A stretch of DNA of 64,000 nt from Actinomyces sp. UMB0138 (GTDB lineage: Bacteria; Bacillota; Negativicutes; Veillonellales; Veillonellaceae), in the NCBI RefSeq assembly GCF_002849225.1, contig NZ_PKMC01000003.1, positions 1 to 64,000 on the forward strand, given 5' to 3'. Below, in pieces: positions 31,668 through 41,700 of this stretch (position 1 is its first letter; the number at the start of each line of letters is the position of its first letter). The translations under genes and the position numbers were made by a program. Under the pieces are notes generated by a model. The model saw nothing but the letters and a program-made list of their open reading frames with translations, did no database searches and had not been told where the DNA came from.

Positions 31668-31776
31668 CTACTTTCATTACAATCTCTAATATTTTTCTTG
31701 GAATGCTAAAAGCGCACCTACATGCCGAAAAATGCTACTACGTGGAGTATCCTTCCAGCAGATGCAAAGGAAAAAG

Positions 31777-32775
31777 ATGAGTCCCAAATTAAACCGGCAA
31801 TCCAGAGTTAGCGACATCGCCAAAGCGCTTGGCGTCTCGCCTACTGCCGTCTCGTTTGCCCTGAACGACAAACCGGGAATATCCACGAAAACCCGCGAGC
31901 GCATCCTCGCAGCAATAGCAGAAATCAACTGGTCACCCCATTACGCCGCCAGGGCCCTGTCGGACGGGCGCACTTCCACAATTGGACTCGTTATAGCCCG
32001 CTCCCCCAAAGCGGTCGGATCAGAAGCATTCTTCATGCAATTCATGACCGGTATGCAGGCGAAACTGTCCCAACGGGGCTACGGCCTCCTATTTCAGGTA
32101 GCGACTTCTTTGGAACGCGAATGCGCTATCTACGAGCAGTGGGCCGATCAACACCGTGTCGATGCGGTAGCGGTAGTTGACCTACACCGCGACGATCCCC
32201 GCCCTCGGCTATTGAAGGAGTTGGGACTCAAAGCGGTCATTGCTGGCGAAAAGAGCTCCCTGCTCCCTTCGGTGTATATCGACGACAAGGTTGTAATGGA
32301 GCAGATGCTGACTCATCTAGAAGAGCGCGGCCATAAACATGTCACCTACGTAGCCGGCAATAAGCAGTTGCGCCACGTATCCCAGCGCGCGCAAGTTGCT
32401 TTAAAGCGGCGGGGGCCGAAGGTCGAGGTCGAATACACCGACTACACAGCCGAGCAGGCCGCGGCAGCGGTGCGCAAGCAGCTAACTGGGACAGGCCCTA
32501 CCGCCTACGTTTTCGACAATGAAGCGCTGACGATTGCAGGGGTGCAGACGCTCCGGGAAGCGGGAGCACAAATCGGGCGTGACGTGGCGGTCGCTTCCCT
32601 GGAAGACTCGCTCACATGCGAGGCTATGTCGCCACCCATTACCGCTATCCACCGCGATACCTACCGGTTCGGGGAAGCGGTGGCAGATACCCTTCTAGCA
32701 GGCGAGGAGACGGAGCCTTTCGATCTTTCTCCTCGCCTGATAGAACGTGATTCCACTAAGACCGTTTTCGACTAG
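31777..32775 (+). CDS. LacI family transcriptional regulator of the glycan locus
   Basis: A 332-residue repressor. The N-terminal helix-turn-helix with hinge reads SRVSDIAKALGVSPTAVSFALNDKPGISTKTRERILAAIAEINWSPHYAARAL. The periplasmic-binding-protein-like effector domain follows (IGLVIARS; TYVAGNKQLRHVSQR; VAVASLEDS; PPITAIHRDTYRFGEAVADTLL). I start it at ATG 31777, with AAAGGA five bases upstream; the frame to 31732 lacks a site. It is divergent from the GH38 operon and its 3' end overlaps that of the GH18 gene by 20 bases. The likely effector is an oligosaccharide released from the glycan. Confidence 0.92.
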   Translation: MSPKLNRQSRVSDIAKALGVSPTAVSFALNDKPGISTKTRERILAAIAEINWSPHYAARALSDGRTSTIGLVIARSPKAVGSEAFFMQFMTGMQAKLSQRGYGLLFQVATSLERECAIYEQWADQHRVDAVAVVDLHRDDPRPRLLKELGLKAVIAGEKSSLLPSVYIDDKVVMEQMLTHLEERGHKHVTYVAGNKQLRHVSQRAQVALKRRGPKVEVEYTDYTAEQAAAAVRKQLTGTGPTAYVFDNEALTIAGVQTLREAGAQIGRDVAVASLEDSLTCEAMSPPITAIHRDTYRFGEAVADTLLAGEETEPFDLSPRLIERDSTKTVFD

Positions 32776-34000
32776 AGCGCACCAAGAGCCCCACCCCAAC
32801 GCTTGCCAGGCCTACGCCGGCGAGGCTACCGGGAACACCGGCATTAGCTAACCGCTCGTGTCCCTTTGCAACCTTTACCGGCTTGGCTACATCTTTCTGG
32901 CCCGCAGCAGTGCGGTGCCTCTTAGGGGAATCCGGTACGGGTTCTGGCTGTTCGGAAGTAGGCGGTACTGATGGTTCTGTAGATGGTTCCTGCGGTTGTG
33001 CTGGGCCAGACTGATCCAGATCGGGTTTCAATGTCTTGATCACGGCCTTCGCATACAGGAATTCGCTAGGCGCTATCCGCTTCAAATCGGCCTCGGAATA
33101 AGTCATTCCGTCGCGATCAATTGCATACGCGAAAACGCCACCCTTGCGACCACCTTCCGGATTCCATTTGGCCATCTTTACCGCATTCGACTGCTCTACA
33201 GGACCCACCGTGTCATACCAGCGGTTGTACAAGTCGCCCTCTTCAGGACTGGTATACCCAGGCAGGAACTGGCAAGACGAGATGTAGGGGGCATACGAAT
33301 CCCAGGATCTGGAGATGGAATCTATAGAACGCCCATAAGTTTGCAAGAACAAGTAGTCAATATAAGGAGCAACCTGCGAAACGTAAGCCCCCTCGGCGCC
33401 TCGATTCGTGTCGTAAATAAGGAGCTTGTCAGGGCCAAGTTCGGCGCGCAGAGCCTTGAAAGCCTTCCCCAGAATTACCTGCTCCTGTTGGCTGAGTGTC
33501 GTTTCCATATCTATGTCAAAGCCGTCGATGCCAGTGTCGGTTACAAATTCCCGCACAATTTCGGCGCCAGCCTGCCGGTACTCCGCTTCTGAAGAATCTG
33601 CCGTAAGTCCGTACTTGTAGATCTGATCAACACCCACAGAGCGGATGATCTTCATGCCCCGCTCGTGCAGCCGAGGCACGTATTCGTTCTTCACCTGGTT
33701 CCAAAATGGGCGCTGATCTACCCCGGACGCTGGATTCACATAGTGGAAGAGCGAAACAATATCGACTCCCTTGGGAAGATCAGTCATGGAGATGACGTTC
33801 GGGTCCGGCAAATCCGAGTTGGCATTAGAGGGCATTGCCTTGTCCCGCCACGTACGGTAGTAGGCCATAAACACTGGCGCCGGACAATTCTGCTGCGCCC
33901 CCACCGGGCGAGGTGCTTCGGCGCCGTAAGCGCCAGCGGGAACGAGACTGGCCCCCACAGCAAGAACGCAGGCTAGGGCTAATTTGTTTGCAATTTTCAT
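32756..34000 (-). CDS. Secreted GH18 endo-beta-N-acetylglucosaminidase-like enzyme with cell-wall-sorting-like tail
   Basis: A 414-residue secreted GH18 protein. The signal peptide is MKIANKLALACVLAVGASLVPAGAYGA. The barrel starts at APVFMAYYRTWRDKAM, and the catalytic DxxDxDxE motif reads GIDGFDIDMET (~165). The layout recalls EndoF/EndoH-type enzymes that cut the chitobiose core of N-glycans, rather than processive chitinases. A proline/glutamate linker (~320-365) leads to LANAG, a hydrophobic span and RSSRKRS. This has the shape of a sortase signal with LAxAG instead of LPxTG or LAxTG. The start at 34000 fits the signal peptide and has AGGT upstream. A glycan operator lies before it. Confidence 0.82.
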   Translation of the reverse strand: MKIANKLALACVLAVGASLVPAGAYGAEAPRPVGAQQNCPAPVFMAYYRTWRDKAMPSNANSDLPDPNVISMTDLPKGVDIVSLFHYVNPASGVDQRPFWNQVKNEYVPRLHERGMKIIRSVGVDQIYKYGLTADSSEAEYRQAGAEIVREFVTDTGIDGFDIDMETTLSQQEQVILGKAFKALRAELGPDKLLIYDTNRGAEGAYVSQVAPYIDYLFLQTYGRSIDSISRSWDSYAPYISSCQFLPGYTSPEEGDLYNRWYDTVGPVEQSNAVKMAKWNPEGGRKGGVFAYAIDRDGMTYSEADLKRIAPSEFLYAKAVIKTLKPDLDQSGPAQPQEPSTEPSVPPTSEQPEPVPDSPKRHRTAAGQKDVAKPVKVAKGHERLANAGVPGSLAGVGLASVGVGLLVRSSRKRS

Positions 34001-34037
34001 TGTTACCTGTTTCTGGGCGCACCATTGCGCCACAACG

Positions 34038-34059
34038 TTTACTAAACCGGTTAAGTAAA
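34038..34059 (-). promoter_or_regulatory. LacI-type operator before the GH18 gene
   Basis: A 22-base near-perfect palindrome has arms TTTACTAAACC and GGTTAAGTAAA, with one mismatched pair and a central CCGG. Its core matches the operator in front of the GH38 gene. The site ends about 38 bases before the GH18 start and overlaps a possible -10 (TAGTAA). The same LacI protein probably binds both. Confidence 0.65.
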
Positions 34060-34159
34060 TCTATCTAATTTTCCTTTTCAGTACGGCTATTTTGGAGCGA
34101 CACTTCGTCTGCTGGCGAAAACCTCTTCCGTCACCAAGCGAGATGCCCATCACAGATGA

Positions 34160-35198
<1,039 letters not shown>

Positions 35199-35303
35199 AA
35201 GTCGTTAAGAACACGCTAGCTGAGCTACCGCTTACCCAAAATCCATTTGTATACTTGTTAGGGCTCAACTGAGGCCCCATAGTGACGATCTATTGGAGGA
35301 CAG

Positions 35304-36794
35304 TTGAGTCAAATAGGATTCGACCGTAGCAAGTACATTTCTCTACAATCTCAGCACATTGCCAAGAGGCGCAATGAAATTGGGGGCAAGCTGTACCTGG
35401 AAATGGGCGGCAAGCTCTTTGACGACATGCATGCGTCGCGAGTGCTTCCAGGGTTTACGCCTGACAACAAGATTGCCATGCTTGAGCAGCTCAAAGACGA
35501 CCTGGAGATTCTGGTCGTTATCAACGCCAAAGACGTGGCCCGCGGCAAAGTGCGAGCGGATCTAAACATCCCTTATGAAGAGGACGTGCTGCGCCTGATC
35601 GACGTGTTCCGCGAACGCGGCTTCCTAGCCGAAAACGTGGTAATGACGCAGATGGAGGACGACAACAAACCTGCTCATGCATTCAAGCAGCGTCTAGAAA
35701 AGCTGGGGTTGAAGGTAGCCCGCCACCGCACAATCAAGGGTTACCCGGCCGACATCGCCCACGTTGTTTCGGATGAAGGTCTTGGCAAGAACGACTTTGT
35801 GCAGACTTCAAGGGATTTGGTAATCGTCACTGCTCCAGGTCCCGGATCCGGGAAAATGGCTACCTGCCTATCTCAGATCTTCCATGAATACAAGCGCGGC
35901 ACCAAGGCAGGATACGCGAAGTTTGAAACCTTCCCCATTTGGAATATTCCTCTAGATCACCCGGTCAACCTGGCTTACGAGGCCGCTACCGCCGACCTCG
36001 ACGACGTGAACATGATTGACCCCTATCACCTGCAGGCTTACGGCAAGCAGGCAGTAAATTACAACCGCGATGTGGAAGTTTACCCGCTCCTGCACCAGTT
36101 GCTTACCCAGCTGACGGGGGAATGCCCATACCAGTCCCCCACCGACATGGGAGTCAATATGGCAGGCAACTGCATTAGCGACGACGAGGTATGCCGCTAT
36201 GCTGCAAAACAAGAGGTAATCCGGCGCTACTACAAGGCGCTAGTAGCCGAGCGCAGGGAAGAGCGCGAACCACTTGAGTCCAAGCGCATTGCGATCGTCA
36301 TGTCCAAGCTCGGCATTGGCAAATCCGATCGGCCAGTAGTGCCTCCAGCCGTGGAATTGGCAGCCAAAACTGGCGCTCCGGCCTCGGCATTAGAACTGCA
36401 CGACGGAACCATCGTCACCGGCAAGACCTCTGCCTTGCTAGGGTGCTCCGCGGCTATGCTGCTGAACGCACTCAAGCTGCTGGCAGGCATTGACAAGTCA
36501 GTAGACCTGCTTGCTCCCTCCTCTATTACTCCTATCCAGACGCTGAAGACCGAGCACCTAGGCTCGCGCAACCCCCGCCTACACACAGACGAGGTGCTCA
36601 TCGCCCTTTCCGTGTCAGCGGCTTCTGATCCCAATGCTGCTGCAGCACTGGGAAAGCTGAAGGAACTGCGCGGCTGTCAGGTTCACACCACCACCATTTT
36701 GGGGACGGTCGACGAAGGTATCTTCCGCAACTTGGATATTCAGGTGACCTCCGAACCTGAATACCAGAAGAAGGCGCTTTACCAGAAGCGATAA
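35304..36794 (+). CDS. DUF1846 family protein
   Basis: A 496-residue cytosolic protein of the conserved DUF1846 (UPF0371) family, for which I know no established reaction. Family features are the opening [19 protein letters not shown] and the nucleotide-binding-like [19 protein letters not shown] (~180). The middle [26 protein letters not shown] and a C-terminal domain from ~330 also fit. The start is TTG 35304, preceded by TGGAGGA. It appears monocistronic, with its own terminator. Confidence 0.9.
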   Translation: MSQIGFDRSKYISLQSQHIAKRRNEIGGKLYLEMGGKLFDDMHASRVLPGFTPDNKIAMLEQLKDDLEILVVINAKDVARGKVRADLNIPYEEDVLRLIDVFRERGFLAENVVMTQMEDDNKPAHAFKQRLEKLGLKVARHRTIKGYPADIAHVVSDEGLGKNDFVQTSRDLVIVTAPGPGSGKMATCLSQIFHEYKRGTKAGYAKFETFPIWNIPLDHPVNLAYEAATADLDDVNMIDPYHLQAYGKQAVNYNRDVEVYPLLHQLLTQLTGECPYQSPTDMGVNMAGNCISDDEVCRYAAKQEVIRRYYKALVAERREEREPLESKRIAIVMSKLGIGKSDRPVVPPAVELAAKTGAPASALELHDGTIVTGKTSALLGCSAAMLLNALKLLAGIDKSVDLLAPSSITPIQTLKTEHLGSRNPRLHTDEVLIALSVSAASDPNAAAALGKLKELRGCQVHTTTILGTVDEGIFRNLDIQVTSEPEYQKKALYQKR

Positions 36795-36806
36795 GGCATG
36801 AAAAGA

Positions 36807-36838
36807 TGCGGGAGTCCTACGGGGCTCCCGCACCTTTT
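36807..36838 (+). terminator. Terminator after the DUF1846 gene
   Basis: An eight-base perfect stem (TGCGGGAG with CTCCCGCA) plus a G-T pair encloses a short loop. CCTTTT follows. It lies between convergent genes and may work in both directions. Confidence 0.75.
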
Positions 36839-36848
36839 GGTTAATATT

Positions 36849-37616
36849 TCAGCTCAGGTGAAGAACTTTTGCCTCGGCCTCGCTGACCCATCCCTCAAGT
36901 GAACAAAGCTGCTTGAAGTAGCGGGCCACTCCCGGCGTATCGGCAAATGCCCCATGGATCGAGGAAGCAAACGGGCCCATCGTCGCGACCATCTCTAAAG
37001 TCGTGAACAACCTAATGTCGCTTCCCCGCACCTCTTCACCGGTCAGATACGTGTTCTCTTGCAACCTCAGATCGATCTTTTGCAGATACGACACGATCGA
37101 TTCTTTAGCCGCAGCTACCTCGTCTGGATCCTCAGAATGGTTGATCGGATAGGCTTTGCTGTTTACCTTCTGGTGAATTTCCTGGTCGAGGTCGGCTAGC
37201 TGATCCCGCATCGAGGCGGGGTATAGGTCTGGTGCGCCCTCTTTGTGGAACTGCTTCCACTGGGTTGCCAGGTCAATAAGTAGGTCGGCAGACTCATTGG
37301 CAACGATCTTGGACGTTGTTAGGTCTACAAGCGCCGGCACCGTGGTTGAATCGCCGGGATTCCAATCCTGTTGGCGCCGGTAGAGTTCACGGGCCGTGCG
37401 CACCCGTAATGTTTCGTCGAAGCCACACCCCGAATCAAAAATAAAGCCGTCGGCGCCAGTGCCAACAGACTCCGAGATGGCGATCGCATCTGTCAGGCCC
37501 AAAATACGCCGAGCTATTGCTACCCGGCGACACCATGGGCAGGTGGGCGAAACTACTAGGTGGTAGCGGCCCGCTTCAGGGATTAGTTCTTCACCGAAAC
37601 GCAAAGATTGAATCAT
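36849..37616 (-). CDS. CPWC-type glutathione S-transferase-like / glutathionyl-hydroquinone reductase family protein
   Basis: A 255-residue protein with an N-terminal thioredoxin-like fold and C-terminal helical domain. The active-site motif is VVSPTCPWCRRVAIARRILGL (~25). This cysteine motif marks the xi class (YqjG/ECM4), which reduces glutathionyl-hydroquinones in Proteobacteria. The protein is shorter than typical xi members (~320). Actinobacteria generally use mycothiol, so the thiol partner is open. GGAGG lies four bases before the ATG and forms one arm of a hairpin with sequence just upstream. Confidence 0.8.
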   Translation of the reverse strand: MIQSLRFGEELIPEAGRYHLVVSPTCPWCRRVAIARRILGLTDAIAISESVGTGADGFIFDSGCGFDETLRVRTARELYRRQQDWNPGDSTTVPALVDLTTSKIVANESADLLIDLATQWKQFHKEGAPDLYPASMRDQLADLDQEIHQKVNSKAYPINHSEDPDEVAAAKESIVSYLQKIDLRLQENTYLTGEEVRGSDIRLFTTLEMVATMGPFASSIHGAFADTPGVARYFKQLCSLEGWVSEAEAKVLHLS

Positions 37617-37620
37617 TGTT

Positions 37621-37659
37621 CCTCCTTGCCCCGATTAAAACAGATGCGAGGCAAGGAGG
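37621..37659 (-). promoter_or_regulatory. Hairpin that would mask the ribosome binding site of the GST-like gene
   Basis: On the minus strand CCTCCTTGCC (37659-37650) pairs perfectly with GGCAAGGAGG (37630-37621) across a 19-base loop. The second arm contains GGAGG, the ribosome binding site of the GST-like gene. It lies between the bioY stop and that gene's ATG. No T run follows, so it is a poor terminator; translational control is an inference. Confidence 0.45.
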
Positions 37660-37666
37660 AGGCAAC

Positions 37667-38266
37667 CTACGAAAGTTTACTTAGCAGCTTCCACGCGGCG
37701 GGCATGATAGCTGCGGCGATTATGCACTTGACCGTGTCCCCGATTAGGAAGGGGGTGACGCCAAGATTGATTGCCTCGGCAAAAGACAGCGGCTTCCCGA
37801 GGGCGGCCAGCACCATGGCCATGTATGGCACACCGATGGTGTAAGGAATGACGGCCGCTGCGGCAAAGGCTCCGAGCGTCTTGCCGAAGCTCCGATCCCA
37901 GCGTCGTTCGGCCATACGACCGCTAACCCAGGCGGAACCGATGAAGGCGATGATATATCCGAAGGACGGCTTCATGAAGGAGGCCGGACCGCCAGTCATG
38001 CCGGCGAACCAGGGCACACCTGCCACACCAATCAGTAGATAGAACGTGATGGACAAAGCTCCCCGGCGGGCTCCCAGTGCAGCTCCAACGAGCAGCACAG
38101 CAAGTGTTTGTGCCGTAATAGGTACCGGCCACATGGGTACGGATAGTTGTGCCGACAGGCCCACTACCGCGGCGCCTAGAAGAGCCAGGGCGCAGTCTGC
38201 GACCCAGCTCTTTCTTGCCGATAGATAGTCAACTAGTACGGTTGGTTTCACAGCTACAGTTTTCAT
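37667..38266 (-). CDS. bioY: Biotin transporter substrate-binding subunit BioY
   Basis: Integral membrane protein of 199 residues, the S component of a biotin energy-coupling-factor importer. The family signature is VPMWPVPITAQTLAVLLVGAALGARRGALSITFYLLIGVAGVPWFAG (~45-90), with GGPASFMKPSFGYIIAF next. No BioM or BioN gene adjoins, so it may use a shared ECF module or act alone. It is last in the lipid operon and overlaps acpS by four bases. That placement links biotin uptake with the biotin-dependent carboxylase upstream. Confidence 0.93.
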   Translation of the reverse strand: MKTVAVKPTVLVDYLSARKSWVADCALALLGAAVVGLSAQLSVPMWPVPITAQTLAVLLVGAALGARRGALSITFYLLIGVAGVPWFAGMTGGPASFMKPSFGYIIAFIGSAWVSGRMAERRWDRSFGKTLGAFAAAAVIPYTIGVPYMAMVLAALGKPLSFAEAINLGVTPFLIGDTVKCIIAAAIMPAAWKLLSKLS

Positions 38267-38730
38267 CGTTTTTCCTCACTGCTAGTTACTTGCAAAATTG
38301 CGGTGGCATAGGCGGTTGGACCATCGTGGCTTATTGAAATTAGCCAGGTCATTTCTTCGATGGCACAGCAAAGCGATTGCGCTATAGCTCTTTCAAGTTG
38401 CCTACTTAGGCGCACATAGGGGCGCCGCCACCGGTCATTCAAAATTTCTATTTGCGGCCATATCTCGGCCGTATCGGCGAGAACGGGGGCGCATCCAAGG
38501 AGCGCCGTCGACCACGCTTTTACTACTGCCTCTTTAGCTGCCCAGCGGGCTGCATAAGAGGCAGTTTCCAGCTGCGCTCGCACCTGGGGCGCGAATGCTG
38601 CTGAACGTTTAGTCACCACTGCGTGTTCGGCAGCGGAGAATGCTCCTGGTAGGGAGCCGGGCTCGCTCAGCTGCGACGCGAAGGAATCAATATCCACCAC
38701 GTCGCAGCCGAGCCCCACCACATGGGTCAT
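38263..38730 (-). CDS. acpS: Holo-[acyl-carrier-protein] synthase
   Basis: Transfers 4'-phosphopantetheine from CoA to the carrier domain of the adjoining fatty acid synthase. At 155 residues it has the metal-binding start VGLGCDVVDID, and ASYAARWAAKEAVVKAW carries the catalytic Glu and Lys (~65). C-terminal WLISISHDGPTAYATAILQ completes the fold. It is a little longer than typical AcpS (~125). Its ATG overlaps the fas stop by one base (TAATG). A type I synthase without its own transferase domain needs such a partner. Confidence 0.94.
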   Translation of the reverse strand: MTHVVGLGCDVVDIDSFASQLSEPGSLPGAFSAAEHAVVTKRSAAFAPQVRAQLETASYAARWAAKEAVVKAWSTALLGCAPVLADTAEIWPQIEILNDRWRRPYVRLSRQLERAIAQSLCCAIEEMTWLISISHDGPTAYATAILQVTSSEEKR

Positions 38731-41700
38731 TACAGGTATTTTCCGTTCAGCTTGAGTCGCGCTGTCGGGTCTAGCAGCAAAGCTGCTTCGGCCTCGTGAT
38801 CTACCTGTTCGTCGCCGCTGAAACGCCTTGCCACAGGAGCGGCAAACAGCCTTGCCTGCCCACGCATGTTGCGCTGCAGTGCAGACTCACCGGCGGCGAG
38901 TCGCTCGTTGGCGCGCTCCAGCCACAAGGCGGCGGCTTGCGCCCCCTGCTCGCTGGTGAGGCGTTCGTAGAACGCACCAGGATGGGCAATAACCACCAGA
39001 GCGGATACGTGTCCAAAGCCAAGCGAGGTGAGTACCCCAGCCTTGATGGGCCGGCCAAGGGCCAACGGTTCCCGCAGCCAGACGAGTTCTTCCCACTGGC
39101 GCATTACCGGATCGATGCAGTCCAGAGACTGGTTTGCCGGAATTATGCCAGAAGCTATGATTTGGGTAAGACCGACGGCCTGGAACAGTGCAGCCCCTCC
39201 CTTCGCGTGCCCAGTCAGTGACTTCTGAGATACCACGTAGAGCGGGTTACCAGCCGAACGCCCCAGAGCCTTAGCGAGCCGCGAGTGCAGTTCCGCCTCG
39301 TTCGGGTCGTTCGCGTTTGTGGAGGTGTCGTGCTTAGACACGATCGCAATGTCGTCCTCGGACAAGCCAAGCTTAGAAAGGACGTTAGCCAAGTGGCCTT
39401 CGGTTCCTCCGCGGCCAGCGGCGAGCGCGCCCAATCCCGGAGCCGGGATAGAGGTGTGTGCGCCGTCGGCAAACGACCTGGCGTAGGCAAGGACGCCCAG
39501 TACTGGCAAGCCCATCTTCGCTGCTACGGAACCGCGAGCAAGGAGTAGCGTGCCACCACCGGCAGCTTCCACAAAACCGCCACGGCGACGGTCGCCCGCC
39601 CTCGAGAAGAACCTGGGAGCAATCCCCTTGTCGGCCATCTCCTGCGAGTTGGCGGTCGCATTCATGTCGCCGAAGCCCGTTAGGGATTCAACCGAGATGT
39701 CGTCTATACCGCCTGCGATAACGAAGTCGGCCTTGCCGAGGGCGATCTTGTCCACCGCTTCTTCTACCGAAACAGCCGCAGTAGCACACGCCCCTACCGG
39801 ATGGATCATGGAACCATAACCGCCCACGTAAGACTGCATCGTGTGAGCCGCCACCACGTTTGGCAGTGCTTCCTGCAGGATATCCTGTGGCCTCTCTGCG
39901 CCTAGGTAGCGCGAGAGGAAGACCTCACGCAGGGATTCCATACCGCCAATACCAGTGCCCTGAGTCGAAGCGACGTCGGCGGGGTGGACGACATTCAGCA
40001 GTTCCTCGGGCGTAAAGCCAGCAGAGGTGAACGCGTCGATGGCGGTAACCAGGTTCCACACGGCAATGCGATCCAGGGCTTCCACCATTCCCGCAGGAAT
40101 TCCCCAGCGGGAAGGATCGAATCCTTCAGGCAGCTGCCCGCCAACCGTACGCGTAAGAGGCACGAAGGTAGGCACGAGGACCTTAGAACCGGCAGACTTG
40201 CGCACCTGCCACTTGCCATCGAAGAAGACCTCCGTATGGGACGGGTCGGCCTGCTTGTAGGCGTCCGCCACCTGCCTAGAATCAACCGCAAAGGTGACCG
40301 GGTTCGGCAAGAACATGGTAGTCACGTCGTTAGAGCCGCCCTCGCGAAGAATGGAATCATTCGCAAACGGACGGATGCCACAGCGGGCCACGACCTCGGC
40401 CGCGAAACGCTCGTGGATCTGCTCTTCTTGCACCAGTTCGTCATCCTGGTCGTACCAGCCGTATGCGGGAGCATCCTTCCAGGTGAGCAGGCCCATCATC
40501 CATGCCAGCTCGATGACTGCGTTAGTCGAGAGGTTGGCGGGCTCAATGCCTCGCTCAGCTTCTAGACGGGTGCGTGCAGAACCCCAGGCGCCGACTTCGC
40601 CGGCGCCGACGATGACGACCATATCGTCCAGAGAGGTCTCTACCTTTTCCCACTCGGTTACTGCCTGGCGCGGCAAACGCGGGCTCGGCAGAGCAGGGAT
40701 GGTCACCGCAGCGGCCTCCGGCTCCGGAGCAGACGAGACTCGTTCCACCTGAGCGGCCAGTTCCGGCAAAGATACCTTGGCATCTGCCAGGCCGCCCGTA
40801 AGATCTGCATCTACGGGGGCCTGTTCGGCCTGCGCACGCACCTGCGCCCCTGCTAGGCGAACCAGTTCGTCAGCAATTTCGGCAGTGTCGTATACATGGA
40901 TGCCAGCCTTCTCGGCAGCGGGGACGATTGCGTCGTTGCCACCCATCAGGTTGGTGCCCTTCACCCACCCAATTCGGGGGTGAGCCAACGTGATGCGATC
41001 GGGCCAACCAGTTTCCACCTTCCACTTGTTGCAGATGGCGTCCAAAGCGGCCTTGGCCTCGCCGTACATACCGTCACCACCGAAGGTACCCCGGTTCGGC
41101 GAACCGGGCAGAACCACGTGCACCTTATGCCCAATGGCAGTGTCGGCGCCCAGCTGAGCCAGTTCGAAAATCGTAGCTTCCACGCTGGTGACCAGAAGCC
41201 TGAATTCATTCAATCCCTTGCGAGGATCTTCGCCCAGGCGACCGAGCACGGACGGAGCAGCAAACGGGAAGGCCAGTGTTGGCAGGAGTGCTGGCTTAGT
41301 GACGGTGGTCTTGCCGCCTACGGATTCTCGGCGTTCGCTGCCAACCCACTGCACAAGAGCGGTCACGTCGCGCAGACATGCCATGTTCGCGGGGACGAGC
41401 CACAGTGCAGCTTCACCTCGAGCGTGTTCGCGGTATAGTTCCTTGGCCCACTTCAGACGGGCATCGCTGACTCGCGAAGCCGTCATCACGACCGTTGCGC
41501 CCCCATGTAGCAGACGCGCTACTACCTGGGCCGCAATGGCCTTCGGCGCTGCCCCCGTAACGAGGGCGACGTCCTGGGCAAATTCGAAGTTAGCAGTGCG
41601 TTCCGCCCGCTCGGCTACCGCTTCAAAGAACTCAGGTGTTTTGGAATGACGAGCATACCAACGGGCCTGCGCAGCGATGGTAGCGCCGGCGCCGTCCCAG

